From JAAYPI01 sp963668615 (GTDB taxonomy: Bacteria > Bacteroidota > Bacteroidia > Bacteroidales > Paludibacteraceae), in assembly GCA_963668615.2 (NCBI GenBank), contig CAXXCL010000003.1, positions 806,001 to 870,000 on the forward strand: a stretch of 64,000 nt of DNA. Reading direction: 5' to 3'. The number at the start of each line of letters is the position of its first letter. Positions within the stretch are counted from its first letter, which is position 1. Of the stretch, positions 33,433-42,543 are shown one piece after another. The position numbers were made by a program, and so were the translations under genes. Under the pieces are notes generated by a model, which had not been told where the DNA came from, made no database searches, and worked only from the letters and a program-made list of their open reading frames with translations.

Positions 33433-36180
33433 CTAAAACAAAGTCATTTGTCCGGTTATCTCGTCAATTATTTTTTTCTTGTCGACTTTTTCTTCCTCTT
33501 CTATTTTTGTATCGGTATCAGAAACAATCTCTTCAGTTTCAACTTCGGCAGAGTCTTCTTCTACTTCTTCCGATTCCTGTTCACTCTGAGGTTCTTCTTC
33601 CGGTTCAGGGAAACGCGTAGGTTCCAACTCATGAATTTTTTCTACCTCATTTGTAGAAACTCGCTTGCCTTTAGCCTTATAACTTTTTACTCCTATAAAC
33701 TCCTCAACATCTATAACAGCTGATTCTTTTCCTTCGTCTTTGCCGCCAAACACTACTTCAATACGAGGATAAACCTCAGTCGTCAAAAGAATCATCTTCG
33801 AATCAGGATTTTCACCTAAGAAAGATACCTTCTTTTGCGAAGGCTCAAGTGTAAACCTTTTTACATAATAAAATTGTTGTTCTGCATCAAACAATACAAC
33901 CGACCATATCTTGTTTTCATCAAACTTTTCAATGATAAAAACATCCTCGTAATGGTTACTTAAGTCAAAAGTTGTGGTATAATATTGACCATCTTTGGTT
34001 ATGACTAAAACCAAATCCTCTCCATGAAACTCTCCTAAAGAAGTTCCTCTCTTATCATAATTCAATCGCAAAACATCTCTATCGAACCACACCTCACGAC
34101 CACCTAGAGTAGAGCTGCCTTTTTGCTTAAGAGCAACTTTATGAATTTCATTCTTTGTAAAAATGTTACCCATAGAAATTCTTCCCCTTATGGCAATATC
34201 ACTAAAATCACGTTCAAAAATCAACGTTTTAAGACGAGGTTTTGGCTTCAAGGTAACCTTAAGCGTTTCTGCTTCTCCGTTCGGGTTGGCAGAAAAATAC
34301 AAAATCTTACTACCCGGTTCACCTTGTGTAATATCATATTCCTTGTCGCGAGTAACCCCATTTACAGCAAATCGTTTGATGTAGCTGACTCCATCTTTCC
34401 CATTTCGATACACCACGTTATAAATGGTACGCCTATCATTCTTTTTGAAAATATTGAGGTACAAAACATTCTTACCTACATACATTTTGTCGGCAACTTT
34501 GGTTACCTTAAACTTTCCATCTTTGTAGAAAACAATAACATCATCTATTTCGGAACAATTACAAACGAATTCGTCTTTCTTAAGTGCAGTTCCAATAAAT
34601 CCCTCTTCCTTGTTGATATACAGTTTTTGATTTGCTTCGATAACCTTTGTCACTTCAATGGTATCGAAACTACGAATTTCAGTGCGTCGAGGATAATTCT
34701 TACCGTATTTTTCTTTTAGGTTAGTAAACCAGTCAATGGTATAGTTAACAATATTGGACAAATGATTTTTTATTTGTTCCAATTGTTCGTTAAGAGCGGC
34801 AATACTTTGGTCTGCTTTTTCGGAATTAAATTTGAGAATTCGTCCCATTTTTATTTCCATCAACTTCAAAATGTCATCCTCTTCCACCTCTCTGACAAAT
34901 TTGGCTTTGAAAGGAATTAATCTTTTATAAATATGAGCAACAGCCTCAGGCATAGACTTACTTTCTTCAAACTCTTTATCTTTGTATATTCTGTTCTCAA
35001 TAAATATTTTTTCAAGAGTAGAATAGAAAATACTTTCTTGCAACTCAGCTTTTTGTATCAACAACTCTTCTTTCAGTAAGCGTAATGTATTGTCAGCAGA
35101 AGTTTTCAATACATTATCTACTCCCAAAAAGTGAGGTTTATTTTCGTAGATAACACAACAATTGGGCGAAATACTTACTTCACAATTAGTAAATGCATAC
35201 AATGCATCAATCGCTTTATCAGGTGATTTTCCGGGAGCCAAATGCACCAAAATCTCTACATTGGCAGCCGTGTTATCATCTACCCTTTTTACTAGAATCT
35301 TCCCTTTTTCAGATGCCTTTATGATAGAGTCAATAACAGAACCTGTCGTTTCACCAAACGGTATCTCTGTAATAACCAGTGTCTTGCTATCCAACTTGGA
35401 TATCTTCGCACGAACCTTTACGGCTCCTCCTCGCTCTCCCCTGTTATATCTGCTAACATCAATAAATCCACCTGTAACAAAGTCAGGGAAAATCTCAAAT
35501 TCTTCCTTGCGTAAATACGCAATGGAAGCATCTATCAATTCATTAAAATTGTGTGATAAAATTTTAGAAGAAAGCCCTACGGCAATACCCTCCATTCCTT
35601 GTGCCAACAATAACGGAAATTTCACGGGTAAAGTAACCGGTTCTTTATTTCTACCGTCGTATGAATATTTCCACTCAGTAGTTTTAGGATTGAAAACCAC
35701 TTCAAGAGCAAATTTGCTCAATCGAGCTTCAATATAACGAGGAGCCGCAGCTCTATCTCCGGTAAGAATATTTCCCCAGTTTCCTTGGCAATCAACCAGA
35801 ATATCTTTTTGTCCTAATTGTACCAATGCATCGCCAATAGAAGCATCACCATGAGGGTGAAATTGCATAGTATGACCAACAATATTGGCAACTTTGTTAT
35901 ATCGACCATCATCCAACCTTTTCATTGAATGCAAAATACGTCTCTGAACAGGCTTCAATCCGTCCGTTAAATGAGGAACAGCCCTTTCCAAAATGACATA
36001 AGAAGCATAGTCCAAGAACCAATTTTGATACATCCCTGAAAGATGGAATTTTCCTATTTCAAATATTTTGTCGGGTACTTTGTAAGAAGAATGACCGCTA
36101 ACTTCCTCGGAATCATCCTCTCCTATCTCTATATTAGATATTTCCTCGTCTTCCCCCGGTACAGAATTTTCGTCGCTCAT
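33433..36180 (-). CDS. parC: DNA topoisomerase IV subunit A (type IIA)
   Basis: This 915-residue GyrA/ParC-family protein has the N-terminal SYVILERAVPHLTDGLKPVQRRIL block and catalytic Tyr149 in RAAAPRYIEARLS. The C-terminal beta-pinwheel lacks the QRRGGKG GyrA box, which favours ParC (decatenation) over gyrase. The last 80 or so residues are very acidic (EPEEEPQSEQESEEVEED), a tail common in the ParC of Bacteroidota as I recall. An acidic N-terminal stretch of about 30 residues precedes the core. It is followed by tsaE. Confidence 0.9.
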   Translation of the reverse strand: MSDENSVPGEDEEISNIEIGEDDSEEVSGHSSYKVPDKIFEIGKFHLSGMYQNWFLDYASYVILERAVPHLTDGLKPVQRRILHSMKRLDDGRYNKVANIVGHTMQFHPHGDASIGDALVQLGQKDILVDCQGNWGNILTGDRAAAPRYIEARLSKFALEVVFNPKTTEWKYSYDGRNKEPVTLPVKFPLLLAQGMEGIAVGLSSKILSHNFNELIDASIAYLRKEEFEIFPDFVTGGFIDVSRYNRGERGGAVKVRAKISKLDSKTLVITEIPFGETTGSVIDSIIKASEKGKILVKRVDDNTAANVEILVHLAPGKSPDKAIDALYAFTNCEVSISPNCCVIYENKPHFLGVDNVLKTSADNTLRLLKEELLIQKAELQESIFYSTLEKIFIENRIYKDKEFEESKSMPEAVAHIYKRLIPFKAKFVREVEEDDILKLMEIKMGRILKFNSEKADQSIAALNEQLEQIKNHLSNIVNYTIDWFTNLKEKYGKNYPRRTEIRSFDTIEVTKVIEANQKLYINKEEGFIGTALKKDEFVCNCSEIDDVIVFYKDGKFKVTKVADKMYVGKNVLYLNIFKKNDRRTIYNVVYRNGKDGVSYIKRFAVNGVTRDKEYDITQGEPGSKILYFSANPNGEAETLKVTLKPKPRLKTLIFERDFSDIAIRGRISMGNIFTKNEIHKVALKQKGSSTLGGREVWFDRDVLRLNYDKRGTSLGEFHGEDLVLVITKDGQYYTTTFDLSNHYEDVFIIEKFDENKIWSVVLFDAEQQFYYVKRFTLEPSQKKVSFLGENPDSKMILLTTEVYPRIEVVFGGKDEGKESAVIDVEEFIGVKSYKAKGKRVSTNEVEKIHELEPTRFPEPEEEPQSEQESEEVEEDSAEVETEEIVSDTDTKIEEEEKVDKKKIIDEITGQMTLF

Positions 36181-36489
36181 GTATTGTGATAATTTTTATA
36201 ACAAATTTTGTTTCAAGAAAAACTCAAAAACAAAAGTTTCGGCGTAAAAATACAAAAAAAATAGAAATTAACATCGGTAAAATAAAACAACAATGAATAA
36301 ATTATTCCATTATGGAGTTTATTGGAAAAAGATAAAGTCTCCCCAAAAAACACCTAACAAATCTCTAGAAAACGGCTAAAACAATAAAAATGAAGCCCCG
36401 ACTTTCTTAATTTTAAAAAAAATAGTAGCTTTGCCATTCTTTATGGGTTTTATCGAAAGAAAAATATAAAATAGTAACATATTTCAATT
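36181..36489. other. Divergent intergenic region between parC and glyS
   Basis: 309 bases, very AT-rich, with no open frame worth calling. It should hold promoters for both flanking genes. For glyS a -7 box is visible at 36426-36433. On the minus strand no exact CAAAnnTA was found for parC. No strong hairpin seen. Confidence 0.7.
36426..36433 (+). promoter_or_regulatory. -7 box of glyS
   Basis: TAGCTTTG matches TAnnTTTG, 56 bases before the ATG at 36490. No exact TTTG is seen at the -33 position. Confidence 0.45.
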
Positions 36490-38040
36490 ATGGCTTCACA
36501 GGAAGATGTTTTCAAAAAACTAATCGCTCATTGTAAGGAATACGGTTTCGTTTTCCCTTCAAGCGAAATTTACGACGGATTAAGTGCTGTGTATGACTAC
36601 GGTCAAAATGGCGTTGAACTAAAAAATAACATTAAAAAGTACTGGTGGGATAGCATGGTACTTCTCAACGAAAATGTTGTAGGTATTGATGCTGCCATTT
36701 TCATGCACCCAACCACTTGGAAAGCTTCCGGACACGTTGACGCATTTAATGACCCATTGATAGACAACAAAGATTCCAAAAAACGTTATCGTGCAGATGT
36801 TCTCATCGAAGAATTATTGGCAAAATACGACGAAAAAATAGAAAAAGAAGTTGAAAAAGCGGCAAAACGTTTTGGTGAAACGTTTAATGCCGATTTATTC
36901 AAAGAAACGAATCCTCGCGTATTGGAACATCAAGCAAAAAGGGATGAAATCCACACTCGTTTTGCAAAAGCATTGAATGATAATAATTTAGATGATTTAA
37001 AACAAATTATTATTGATTATGAAATAGTTTGTCCTATCAGCGGAACAAAAAACTGGACAGACGTACGTCAATTTAACTTGATGTTCAGTACCGAAATGGG
37101 GTCAACGGCTGACGGCTCAATGAAAATTTACTTACGACCCGAAACAGCACAGGGTATTTTCGTAAATTACCTTAACGTGCAAAAAACAGGCCGTATGAAA
37201 ATTCCGTTTGGTATTGCCCAAATAGGAAAGGCATTTCGTAACGAGATTGTCGCTCGACAATTTATCTTCCGAATGAGAGAATTTGAACAAATGGAAATGC
37301 AATTTTTTGTTCGTCCGGGGGAAGAAATGAAATGGTTTGAATATTGGAAACAATTTCGTTTGCGTTGGCACAAAGCCCTTGGATTAGGCGATCAAAAATA
37401 CCGTTTCCACGATCACGATAAATTGGCTCATTACGCTAACGCTGCTACTGATATTGAATTTGAATTACCTTTCGGATTCAAAGAAATTGAAGGAATTCAT
37501 TCTCGTACTAATTTTGACTTGTCAAGTCACGAAAAGTATTCAGGCAAGAATATTAAATATTTTGATCCGGAAATCAACGAATCATATACCCCATTTGTTA
37601 TTGAAACCTCTATTGGTTTGGACAGAACATTTCTTTCTATCATGGCTTCATCTTATTGTGAAGAAACACTCGAAGGAAATGATACCCGTGTTGTTCTTAA
37701 ACTTCCAATTGCCTTAGCTCCTGTGAAGGCTTGTATTATGCCATTGGTAAAAAAGGACGGTCTGCCCGAAAAAGCACGCGAGATTATGGACGAGCTCAAA
37801 TTTGAGTTTAAATGTGCATACGATGAAAAAGATTCCATCGGAAAACGCTACCGCCGCCAAGATGCAATCGGAACACCCTTCTGTATTACAATTGACCACC
37901 AAACATTGGAAGACAATTGTGTAACCATTCGTCACCGCGACAGTATGCAGCAAGAACGAATAGGTATAGACAAATTGAAGTCATTTATTTGCGATGCAGT
38001 AAGTATGAAAAAGCTACTTCGCTCTATAGCAAAACAATAA
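36490..38040 (+). CDS. glyS: Glycyl-tRNA synthetase (single-chain, dimeric type)
   Basis: This 516-residue class II synthetase has FRNEIVARQFIFRMREFEQMEMQ (motif 2), the IGLDRTFLSIM motif 3 and the glycine-site block SDMLxx replaced here by HEKYSGKNIKYFDPE. The C-terminal anticodon-binding domain runs from about 410 to 510. The organism therefore uses the alpha2 type rather than the GlyQ/GlyS tetramer. It charges tRNA-Gly. A hairpin terminator follows at 38047. Confidence 0.95.
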   Translation: MASQEDVFKKLIAHCKEYGFVFPSSEIYDGLSAVYDYGQNGVELKNNIKKYWWDSMVLLNENVVGIDAAIFMHPTTWKASGHVDAFNDPLIDNKDSKKRYRADVLIEELLAKYDEKIEKEVEKAAKRFGETFNADLFKETNPRVLEHQAKRDEIHTRFAKALNDNNLDDLKQIIIDYEIVCPISGTKNWTDVRQFNLMFSTEMGSTADGSMKIYLRPETAQGIFVNYLNVQKTGRMKIPFGIAQIGKAFRNEIVARQFIFRMREFEQMEMQFFVRPGEEMKWFEYWKQFRLRWHKALGLGDQKYRFHDHDKLAHYANAATDIEFELPFGFKEIEGIHSRTNFDLSSHEKYSGKNIKYFDPEINESYTPFVIETSIGLDRTFLSIMASSYCEETLEGNDTRVVLKLPIALAPVKACIMPLVKKDGLPEKAREIMDELKFEFKCAYDEKDSIGKRYRRQDAIGTPFCITIDHQTLEDNCVTIRHRDSMQQERIGIDKLKSFICDAVSMKKLLRSIAKQ

Positions 38041-38046
38041 AACAGT

Positions 38047-38085
38047 ATATCTCTTCTTATAATATAATACAAGAGGAGATATATT
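38047..38085 (+). terminator. Hairpin after glyS
   Basis: ATATCTCTTCTT pairs with AAGAGGAGATAT over 12 bp with one G-U pair and a 12-base loop, followed by ATTTTCTTT. It lies six bases after the glyS stop and before the DUF2851 start, so it probably ends or attenuates glyS transcription. Confidence 0.65.
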
Positions 38086-38117
38086 TTCTTTGTCAGCATT
38101 TCGAAAAGATTAAATGT

Positions 38118-39419
38118 ATGGTTCTCAAAGAAGATTTTTTGCAACACCTTTGGCAATTTAAATTGTTTGACCAAAATAATTTACAGGTCACGGAATGCGA
38201 ATCATTGGAGATTATTGACGTCGGACAACGAAACACCGATGCGGGACCTGACTTTTTAAATGCTAAAATCAAAATAGATGATACGGTTTGGGCGGGAAAT
38301 GTAGAAATTCATACCAAATCGTCTGACTGGGTACAACACAAACACCATCAAGATGCCGTTTACGACTCCGTTATTCTACATGTTGTGGCACAAATGAATG
38401 GGGATGTTTTTTCCTCTTCAAACAGAAAAATTCCTCAGTTGCAACTTTGTTTTTCCGATAACCTGAAAACTCAGTTTGAAAAGCTTTCGGAAAATCAAAC
38501 GAATATTCGGTGTTACAGGGAGATAAACGAAATTCCTTCGTTTTTGAAAACATCGTGGTTAAGTCGACTGGCAATTGAACGCCTGGAAGAAAAATCAAAT
38601 GTTATTTTTGAATCGTTAGAGCAAAATAAAAATAACTGGGAAGAGACATTTTACGTTACTTTGGCACGAAATTTCGGATTTGGGCTGAACAATGATCCTT
38701 TCGAGCTGTTGGCAAAATCTCTCCCTTTGAGTTATTTAGGAAAACATAAAGATAATTTATTGCAAATTGAAGCCCTGTTATTCGGACAATCCGGCTTATT
38801 GGCAAAGTGCGAAAAAGACGATGCGTACACCTTTTCCTTGAAAAAAGAATACCTTTTTTTGCAACAAAAATTCAACTTAACTCCTATCAATGAAAGTATG
38901 TTCAAGTTGCTTCGGTTGCGTCCGGCAAATTTTCCGCACATACGCATCGCCCAATTTGCTAAATTGATACATCAATCGTCAAAGCTTTTCTCTAAGTTAG
39001 TGGAAAACCCTAATTACGAAACGGCACATTCATTTTTTGCTGTCAGTCCTTCAACTTATTGGGAAACGCACTATACTTTGGGAGAAAAGTCTCCAAAAAG
39101 GACTAAAAAATTAGGTAAAAAGACTATTGATATTTTGTTAATTAATACTGTTGTTCCAACTATTTTTAGTTATGCTAAAAAAAAGAATGACGGAGATTTG
39201 AAAGAAAAGGCTATTTCCCTTTTGGAGAAAATACCTGCTGAAAAAAATTCCATTGTACGGAATTGGGAGGAACTCGGACTGAAAGCCCTTTCCGCTTTTG
39301 ATACACAAGCATTCATTCAATTGCAAAAAAAATATTGCAATACAAAAAAATGCCTCTATTGCCAATTTGGTCACAAAATTTTAGAAATAAGCACTCAAAA
39401 TTCATTGAATAAGAAATGA
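38118..39419 (+). CDS. DUF2851 family protein
   Basis: This 433-residue protein belongs to DUF2851, found almost only in Bacteroidota. Landmarks are EDFLQHLWQF at the start, DVGQRNTDAGPDFLNAKI, GNVEIHTKSSDWVQHKHHQDAVYDSVILHVV, and a C-terminal CNTKKCLYCQFGHKIL motif with three cysteines that could bind metal. The N-terminal part resembles a PD-(D/E)XK nuclease-like fold (GNVEIH), which is my inference. The open frame extends 67 codons further upstream into glyS, but the ATG at 38118 gives the family N-terminus and lies after the hairpin. Confidence 0.87.
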   Translation: MVLKEDFLQHLWQFKLFDQNNLQVTECESLEIIDVGQRNTDAGPDFLNAKIKIDDTVWAGNVEIHTKSSDWVQHKHHQDAVYDSVILHVVAQMNGDVFSSSNRKIPQLQLCFSDNLKTQFEKLSENQTNIRCYREINEIPSFLKTSWLSRLAIERLEEKSNVIFESLEQNKNNWEETFYVTLARNFGFGLNNDPFELLAKSLPLSYLGKHKDNLLQIEALLFGQSGLLAKCEKDDAYTFSLKKEYLFLQQKFNLTPINESMFKLLRLRPANFPHIRIAQFAKLIHQSSKLFSKLVENPNYETAHSFFAVSPSTYWETHYTLGEKSPKRTKKLGKKTIDILLINTVVPTIFSYAKKKNDGDLKEKAISLLEKIPAEKNSIVRNWEELGLKALSAFDTQAFIQLQKKYCNTKKCLYCQFGHKILEISTQNSLNKK

Positions 39420-41251
39420 CACCAAACAAAAAAATAATACGTAAACTTTCCTTTCTTACCTCTATCGTTGGAATTGCTTTCTTGTTGCATTCTTGTGCCA
39501 ATAGAGGTCATGGACCTCAAGGAGGAATAAAAGATATTATACCTCCAAAAGTCATAACGAGTTTACCGGGAAACAGAGCATTAAATGTTACTCCAAAAGA
39601 AGTGGTAATTGATTTTGATGAATTTATCCAATTGGACAATGCGTATCAAAATGTGGTTTTCTCGCCGGCACATTCATCTGCACCCATCACAAAAGTTGTG
39701 GGCAAAAAAGTGACAGTAAACTTTACAGATACACTTAAACCGAATACTACGTACACTATCGATTTCGCAAACTCGATAGTGGATATCAACGAAAAAAATC
39801 CGCTCCCAAACTATTCTTTCGCTTTTTCTACAGGAAACACTATCGATTCCCTTCAAATTTCGGGTTATGTTCTTAATGCCTATACTCTAAGTCCTTATGA
39901 AGGCGTTTTAGTAGGAATTTATGAAGACAAGACTGACTCTGCTTTTGTTTCAAAACCCTTCGACAGAATGGCAAAAACAAACGAAAAGGGATTTTTTACT
40001 ATCAAAAATGTAAAAGCAGGAGAGTATAAAATTTTTGCCCTAAATGATGTTCCACAAGCTTATTACTATAACCAACAAGGAAAAGACATTGCTATGTACG
40101 GAAAATCGATTATCCCGGAAACTCAAAGAGCAATTCGTATAGACACGTTGTGGAAAGACACTACAAAAACAAAAATTGACACCATTATTTCTCGAACATA
40201 TACGAAATATTTGCCTAATGATGTAGTTCTAAAAACCTTTAAAGAAGCAGCTCCTGTTATTCAAAAATTAAAGAAAGCAAATCGCCCTAAGAGAGAAACT
40301 TTCTCACTATTATTTAATGCTCCAGTTACTCAAGAACCTGTGATTCGTCCTTTGAATTTTTCAAATGGGATTTGGGTTAAACGAGAAAAAACGACAAAAC
40401 AAGATTCTTTAGTGTATTGGATTTCAGACCCAAAAATAGTAGCAATGGATACTCTTCGGTTTGCTTTAGATTATTTAAAAAGTGATGCAGAAAGGAAGTT
40501 GGTACTCAAAACAGATACAGTAGAAATACTTTATCGGAAGAAAAAAAATGTTGTAAAAAAAGGAGAGAAAATATTCCTAAAATTTGACAATAATATTAAA
40601 TCTCCATTTGACATATACGACACGGTAAGTTTTGCTTTTGATGAGCCGGTAAGATGTGTTTTGAAAGAAAAAATTTCCCTTCAACATAAGGTTGATACAA
40701 CATGGCAAAATATTGATTTCAGATTGGAATACGACCAACTCAATTGCATAAAAAAGATGAATGTAATTTTTGACATGCAACAAAAAGAATCATATAAAAT
40801 CACTTTCGATTCAGCGTGTATTCAAAGTGATTATTACAAGACAATTGACAAATTTTCTCGAACTTTTACGGTTAAATCAGTGGAAGATTACGGAAATCTT
40901 TATGTTAAATTAAAGAGAATTCCGGAACATGGTTTTGTCGAACTCCTTGACGCAAAAGAAAAAGTAGTTTACAAACGACCTATCAAAGGCGAGGAGTTTT
41001 CTTTTGAAAATGTACTGCCGGGAACCTATTACTTAAAGATGACATTGGACGAAAATGCCAATGGGAAATGGGACACCGGAAACTACAAAGAGCATGTTCA
41101 ACCGGAAGAAGTGGTTTTCTTCAATAAAAAAATTGTGGTCCGAGCAAATTGGGAAAATGAAGAAGAATGGGATTATCTTGAGACACCCGTATTGGAACAA
41201 CGTCCACAAGAATTATCAGTTCAAAAAAAGAATAAAATATCCACAAAATGA
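39416..41251 (+). CDS. Ig-like domain lipoprotein
   Basis: This 611-residue lipoprotein has a hydrophobic LTSIVGIAFLLHSC segment with lipidated cysteine at about residue 27, followed by ANRGHGPQGGIKDIIPPKV. The first domain (about 40-145) is a bacterial Ig-like domain (PGNRALNVTPKEVVIDFDEFI, NTTYTIDFANSI). Next comes a prealbumin-like carboxypeptidase-regulatory repeat (GFFTIKNVKAGEYKIFAL) and another at the end (FSFENVLPGTYYLKMTLDENANGKWDTG). It overlaps DUF2851 as ATGA and overlaps the DUF3108 start by four bases. Proteins of this shape are anchored in the outer membrane; the role is unknown. Confidence 0.85.
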   Translation: MTPNKKIIRKLSFLTSIVGIAFLLHSCANRGHGPQGGIKDIIPPKVITSLPGNRALNVTPKEVVIDFDEFIQLDNAYQNVVFSPAHSSAPITKVVGKKVTVNFTDTLKPNTTYTIDFANSIVDINEKNPLPNYSFAFSTGNTIDSLQISGYVLNAYTLSPYEGVLVGIYEDKTDSAFVSKPFDRMAKTNEKGFFTIKNVKAGEYKIFALNDVPQAYYYNQQGKDIAMYGKSIIPETQRAIRIDTLWKDTTKTKIDTIISRTYTKYLPNDVVLKTFKEAAPVIQKLKKANRPKRETFSLLFNAPVTQEPVIRPLNFSNGIWVKREKTTKQDSLVYWISDPKIVAMDTLRFALDYLKSDAERKLVLKTDTVEILYRKKKNVVKKGEKIFLKFDNNIKSPFDIYDTVSFAFDEPVRCVLKEKISLQHKVDTTWQNIDFRLEYDQLNCIKKMNVIFDMQQKESYKITFDSACIQSDYYKTIDKFSRTFTVKSVEDYGNLYVKLKRIPEHGFVELLDAKEKVVYKRPIKGEEFSFENVLPGTYYLKMTLDENANGKWDTGNYKEHVQPEEVVFFNKKIVVRANWENEEEWDYLETPVLEQRPQELSVQKKNKISTK

Positions 41252-42096
41252 GAAAGTCCTTTTGTTCATTCATCATTTTGATTTGGTGTTTATTATCGTC
41301 TTCTGCTGTTGCAAAAACATCCGATTATGTGATGAAAAACAGTGCTTTCAAGTATGGTGAAAAAATTGAATACTCTGCCTATTTTAAGTGGGGAGTTGTG
41401 ACCTTAAACCGTCTAAAAATAACCTGTAAAGTAAACAAAGAAGCGTACAAATCAACTACTGCTTACGGAATTACAGCAACGGGTCTTACAGAGGGAAACA
41501 TGAATCTTTTTTTTAGCCTGCGGGACTCTTTTTATGTTAAAATTACCGAGCATGACTTGCTTCCCGTTTACTTTAAGGAAACTGACAACGAACAATCTCA
41601 TTGGGCACGGAAAGAATATTTCTACACAAAAACGGACTCTACTTTTACCGTAAAATCGTATTACAAAGATAAAAAAACCTGTAAGAAAGACACCGTTACT
41701 TTCTCAAGTTGCCCTGTTGATGCATTAAGTTTAATCTATCGAATTCGCAATCTGGATGTTATTGACAATCAACCGAGAGTGGGACAAACTTTCCCACTAA
41801 CATTTTTTGACGACGGAAAAGAATTTTGTTTACAAATACGCTATGAGAAAAAAGAAATAATAACCCTAAGAAACGGTTCTTCTTATGAATGCCTAAAATT
41901 CATTCCTCAAGTAGTAGAAGGGTCGCTGTTTAAAAATGGAGAAACAGCTTCTATCTGGATTACCAATGATAGCAACAGGCTTATTGTTCACGCAGAAGCT
42001 AAATTAAAAATCGGATATGTAAAGTTAGATTTGGATAATGTTCAGAATAATAGGTATCCGCTGACATCAAAACGAATAATTACCAAAAAGAAATAA
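41248..42096 (+). CDS. DUF3108 family periplasmic protein
   Basis: This 282-residue protein has a signal peptide (FIILIWCLLSSSAVAKT) and a DUF3108 body: FKYGEKIEYSAYFKWGVVTLNRLKI, SRLRDSFYVK-like and RNLDVIDNQPRVGQTFPLTFFDDGK, with NDSNRLIVHAEAKLKIGYVKLDL at the end. The fold is beta-rich and periplasmic or on the outer membrane; function unknown. It is the third gene of a translationally coupled DUF2851 - Ig-like lipoprotein - DUF3108 unit. Confidence 0.88.
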   Translation: MRKSFCSFIILIWCLLSSSAVAKTSDYVMKNSAFKYGEKIEYSAYFKWGVVTLNRLKITCKVNKEAYKSTTAYGITATGLTEGNMNLFFSLRDSFYVKITEHDLLPVYFKETDNEQSHWARKEYFYTKTDSTFTVKSYYKDKKTCKKDTVTFSSCPVDALSLIYRIRNLDVIDNQPRVGQTFPLTFFDDGKEFCLQIRYEKKEIITLRNGSSYECLKFIPQVVEGSLFKNGETASIWITNDSNRLIVHAEAKLKIGYVKLDLDNVQNNRYPLTSKRIITKKK

Positions 42097-42141
42097 TTGA
42101 CAGAAATCAAACAGTCTGCCATAGAAGAATCAAAATAATAG

Positions 42142-42525
42142 ATGCGTAAGTCCTTTCAAAAATATAGCAGCATACGTTTTTCTCGTTTTTCGAGGAAAGG
42201 ATATGCCATATTTTGTTCTCTACACAAAACAATCTCTATCGGACATTTAGCAAATTTTATTTGTGATAAAGAGCTTTTAAAATCAAATAGTAAAAACAAA
42301 TTAGTCAGTAACTATTCTTTATTTTCAAAAGAAGAAGATTCAACGGATGAATTCAGTTCCGACTTGCCTCCTATTGAAAACATCATCAACCTTTTATTCA
42401 ATTTACAAACATCCATTTCCGGCAGTAAAAAAACCAGCTGTGGTAACCCTCTATTTATAGTAACAAAAACTTCAAAAAGCTGTTGCAGTAATTTCGTATT
42501 ACTACAACAGCTTTTTTGCATCTAA
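42142..42525 (+). CDS. Possible leader protein before the TonB receptor
   Basis: This is a 127-residue open frame. The first 45 residues are basic and contain GYAIFCSLHKTISIGHLANFIC. I recall short Bacteroidota frames with a YAxFCSLxKxxxIG pattern just upstream of TonB receptor genes, so it may belong to that group; this needs a search. The rest is low-complexity and Ser-rich. The last 17 codons run through a strong terminator hairpin (42474-42517), which suggests that translation may control read-through into the receptor gene. The frame could also be open by chance. Confidence 0.45.
   Translation: MRKSFQKYSSIRFSRFSRKGYAIFCSLHKTISIGHLANFICDKELLKSNSKNKLVSNYSLFSKEEDSTDEFSSDLPPIENIINLLFNLQTSISGSKKTSCGNPLFIVTKTSKSCCSNFVLLQQLFCI
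42474..42517 (+). terminator. Terminator/attenuator hairpin 27 bases before the TonB receptor
   Basis: AAAAAGCTGTTGCAGTAAT pairs with ATTACTACAACAGCTTTTT with one C/A mismatch and the loop TTCGT, followed by TTTTTT. It is a strong intrinsic terminator placed after the DUF3108 gene but only 26 bases before the receptor ATG, with no -7 box between. That position fits an attenuator better than a simple end of transcript. Confidence 0.8.
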
Positions 42526-42543
42526 ATAAAAACTTAATTAACC

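Noticed and set aside
34123..35737. Two open frames of about 190-200 codons on the plus strand
   Set aside because: Both are antisense to the topoisomerase IV subunit A gene and read as low-complexity, hydrophobic or Ser-rich sequence without motifs.
42097..42543. Cobalamin riboswitch upstream of the BtuB-like receptor
   Set aside because: I looked for the B12 box and the conserved GCCACTG core and saw neither. The visible element is a leader frame with a terminator hairpin instead.
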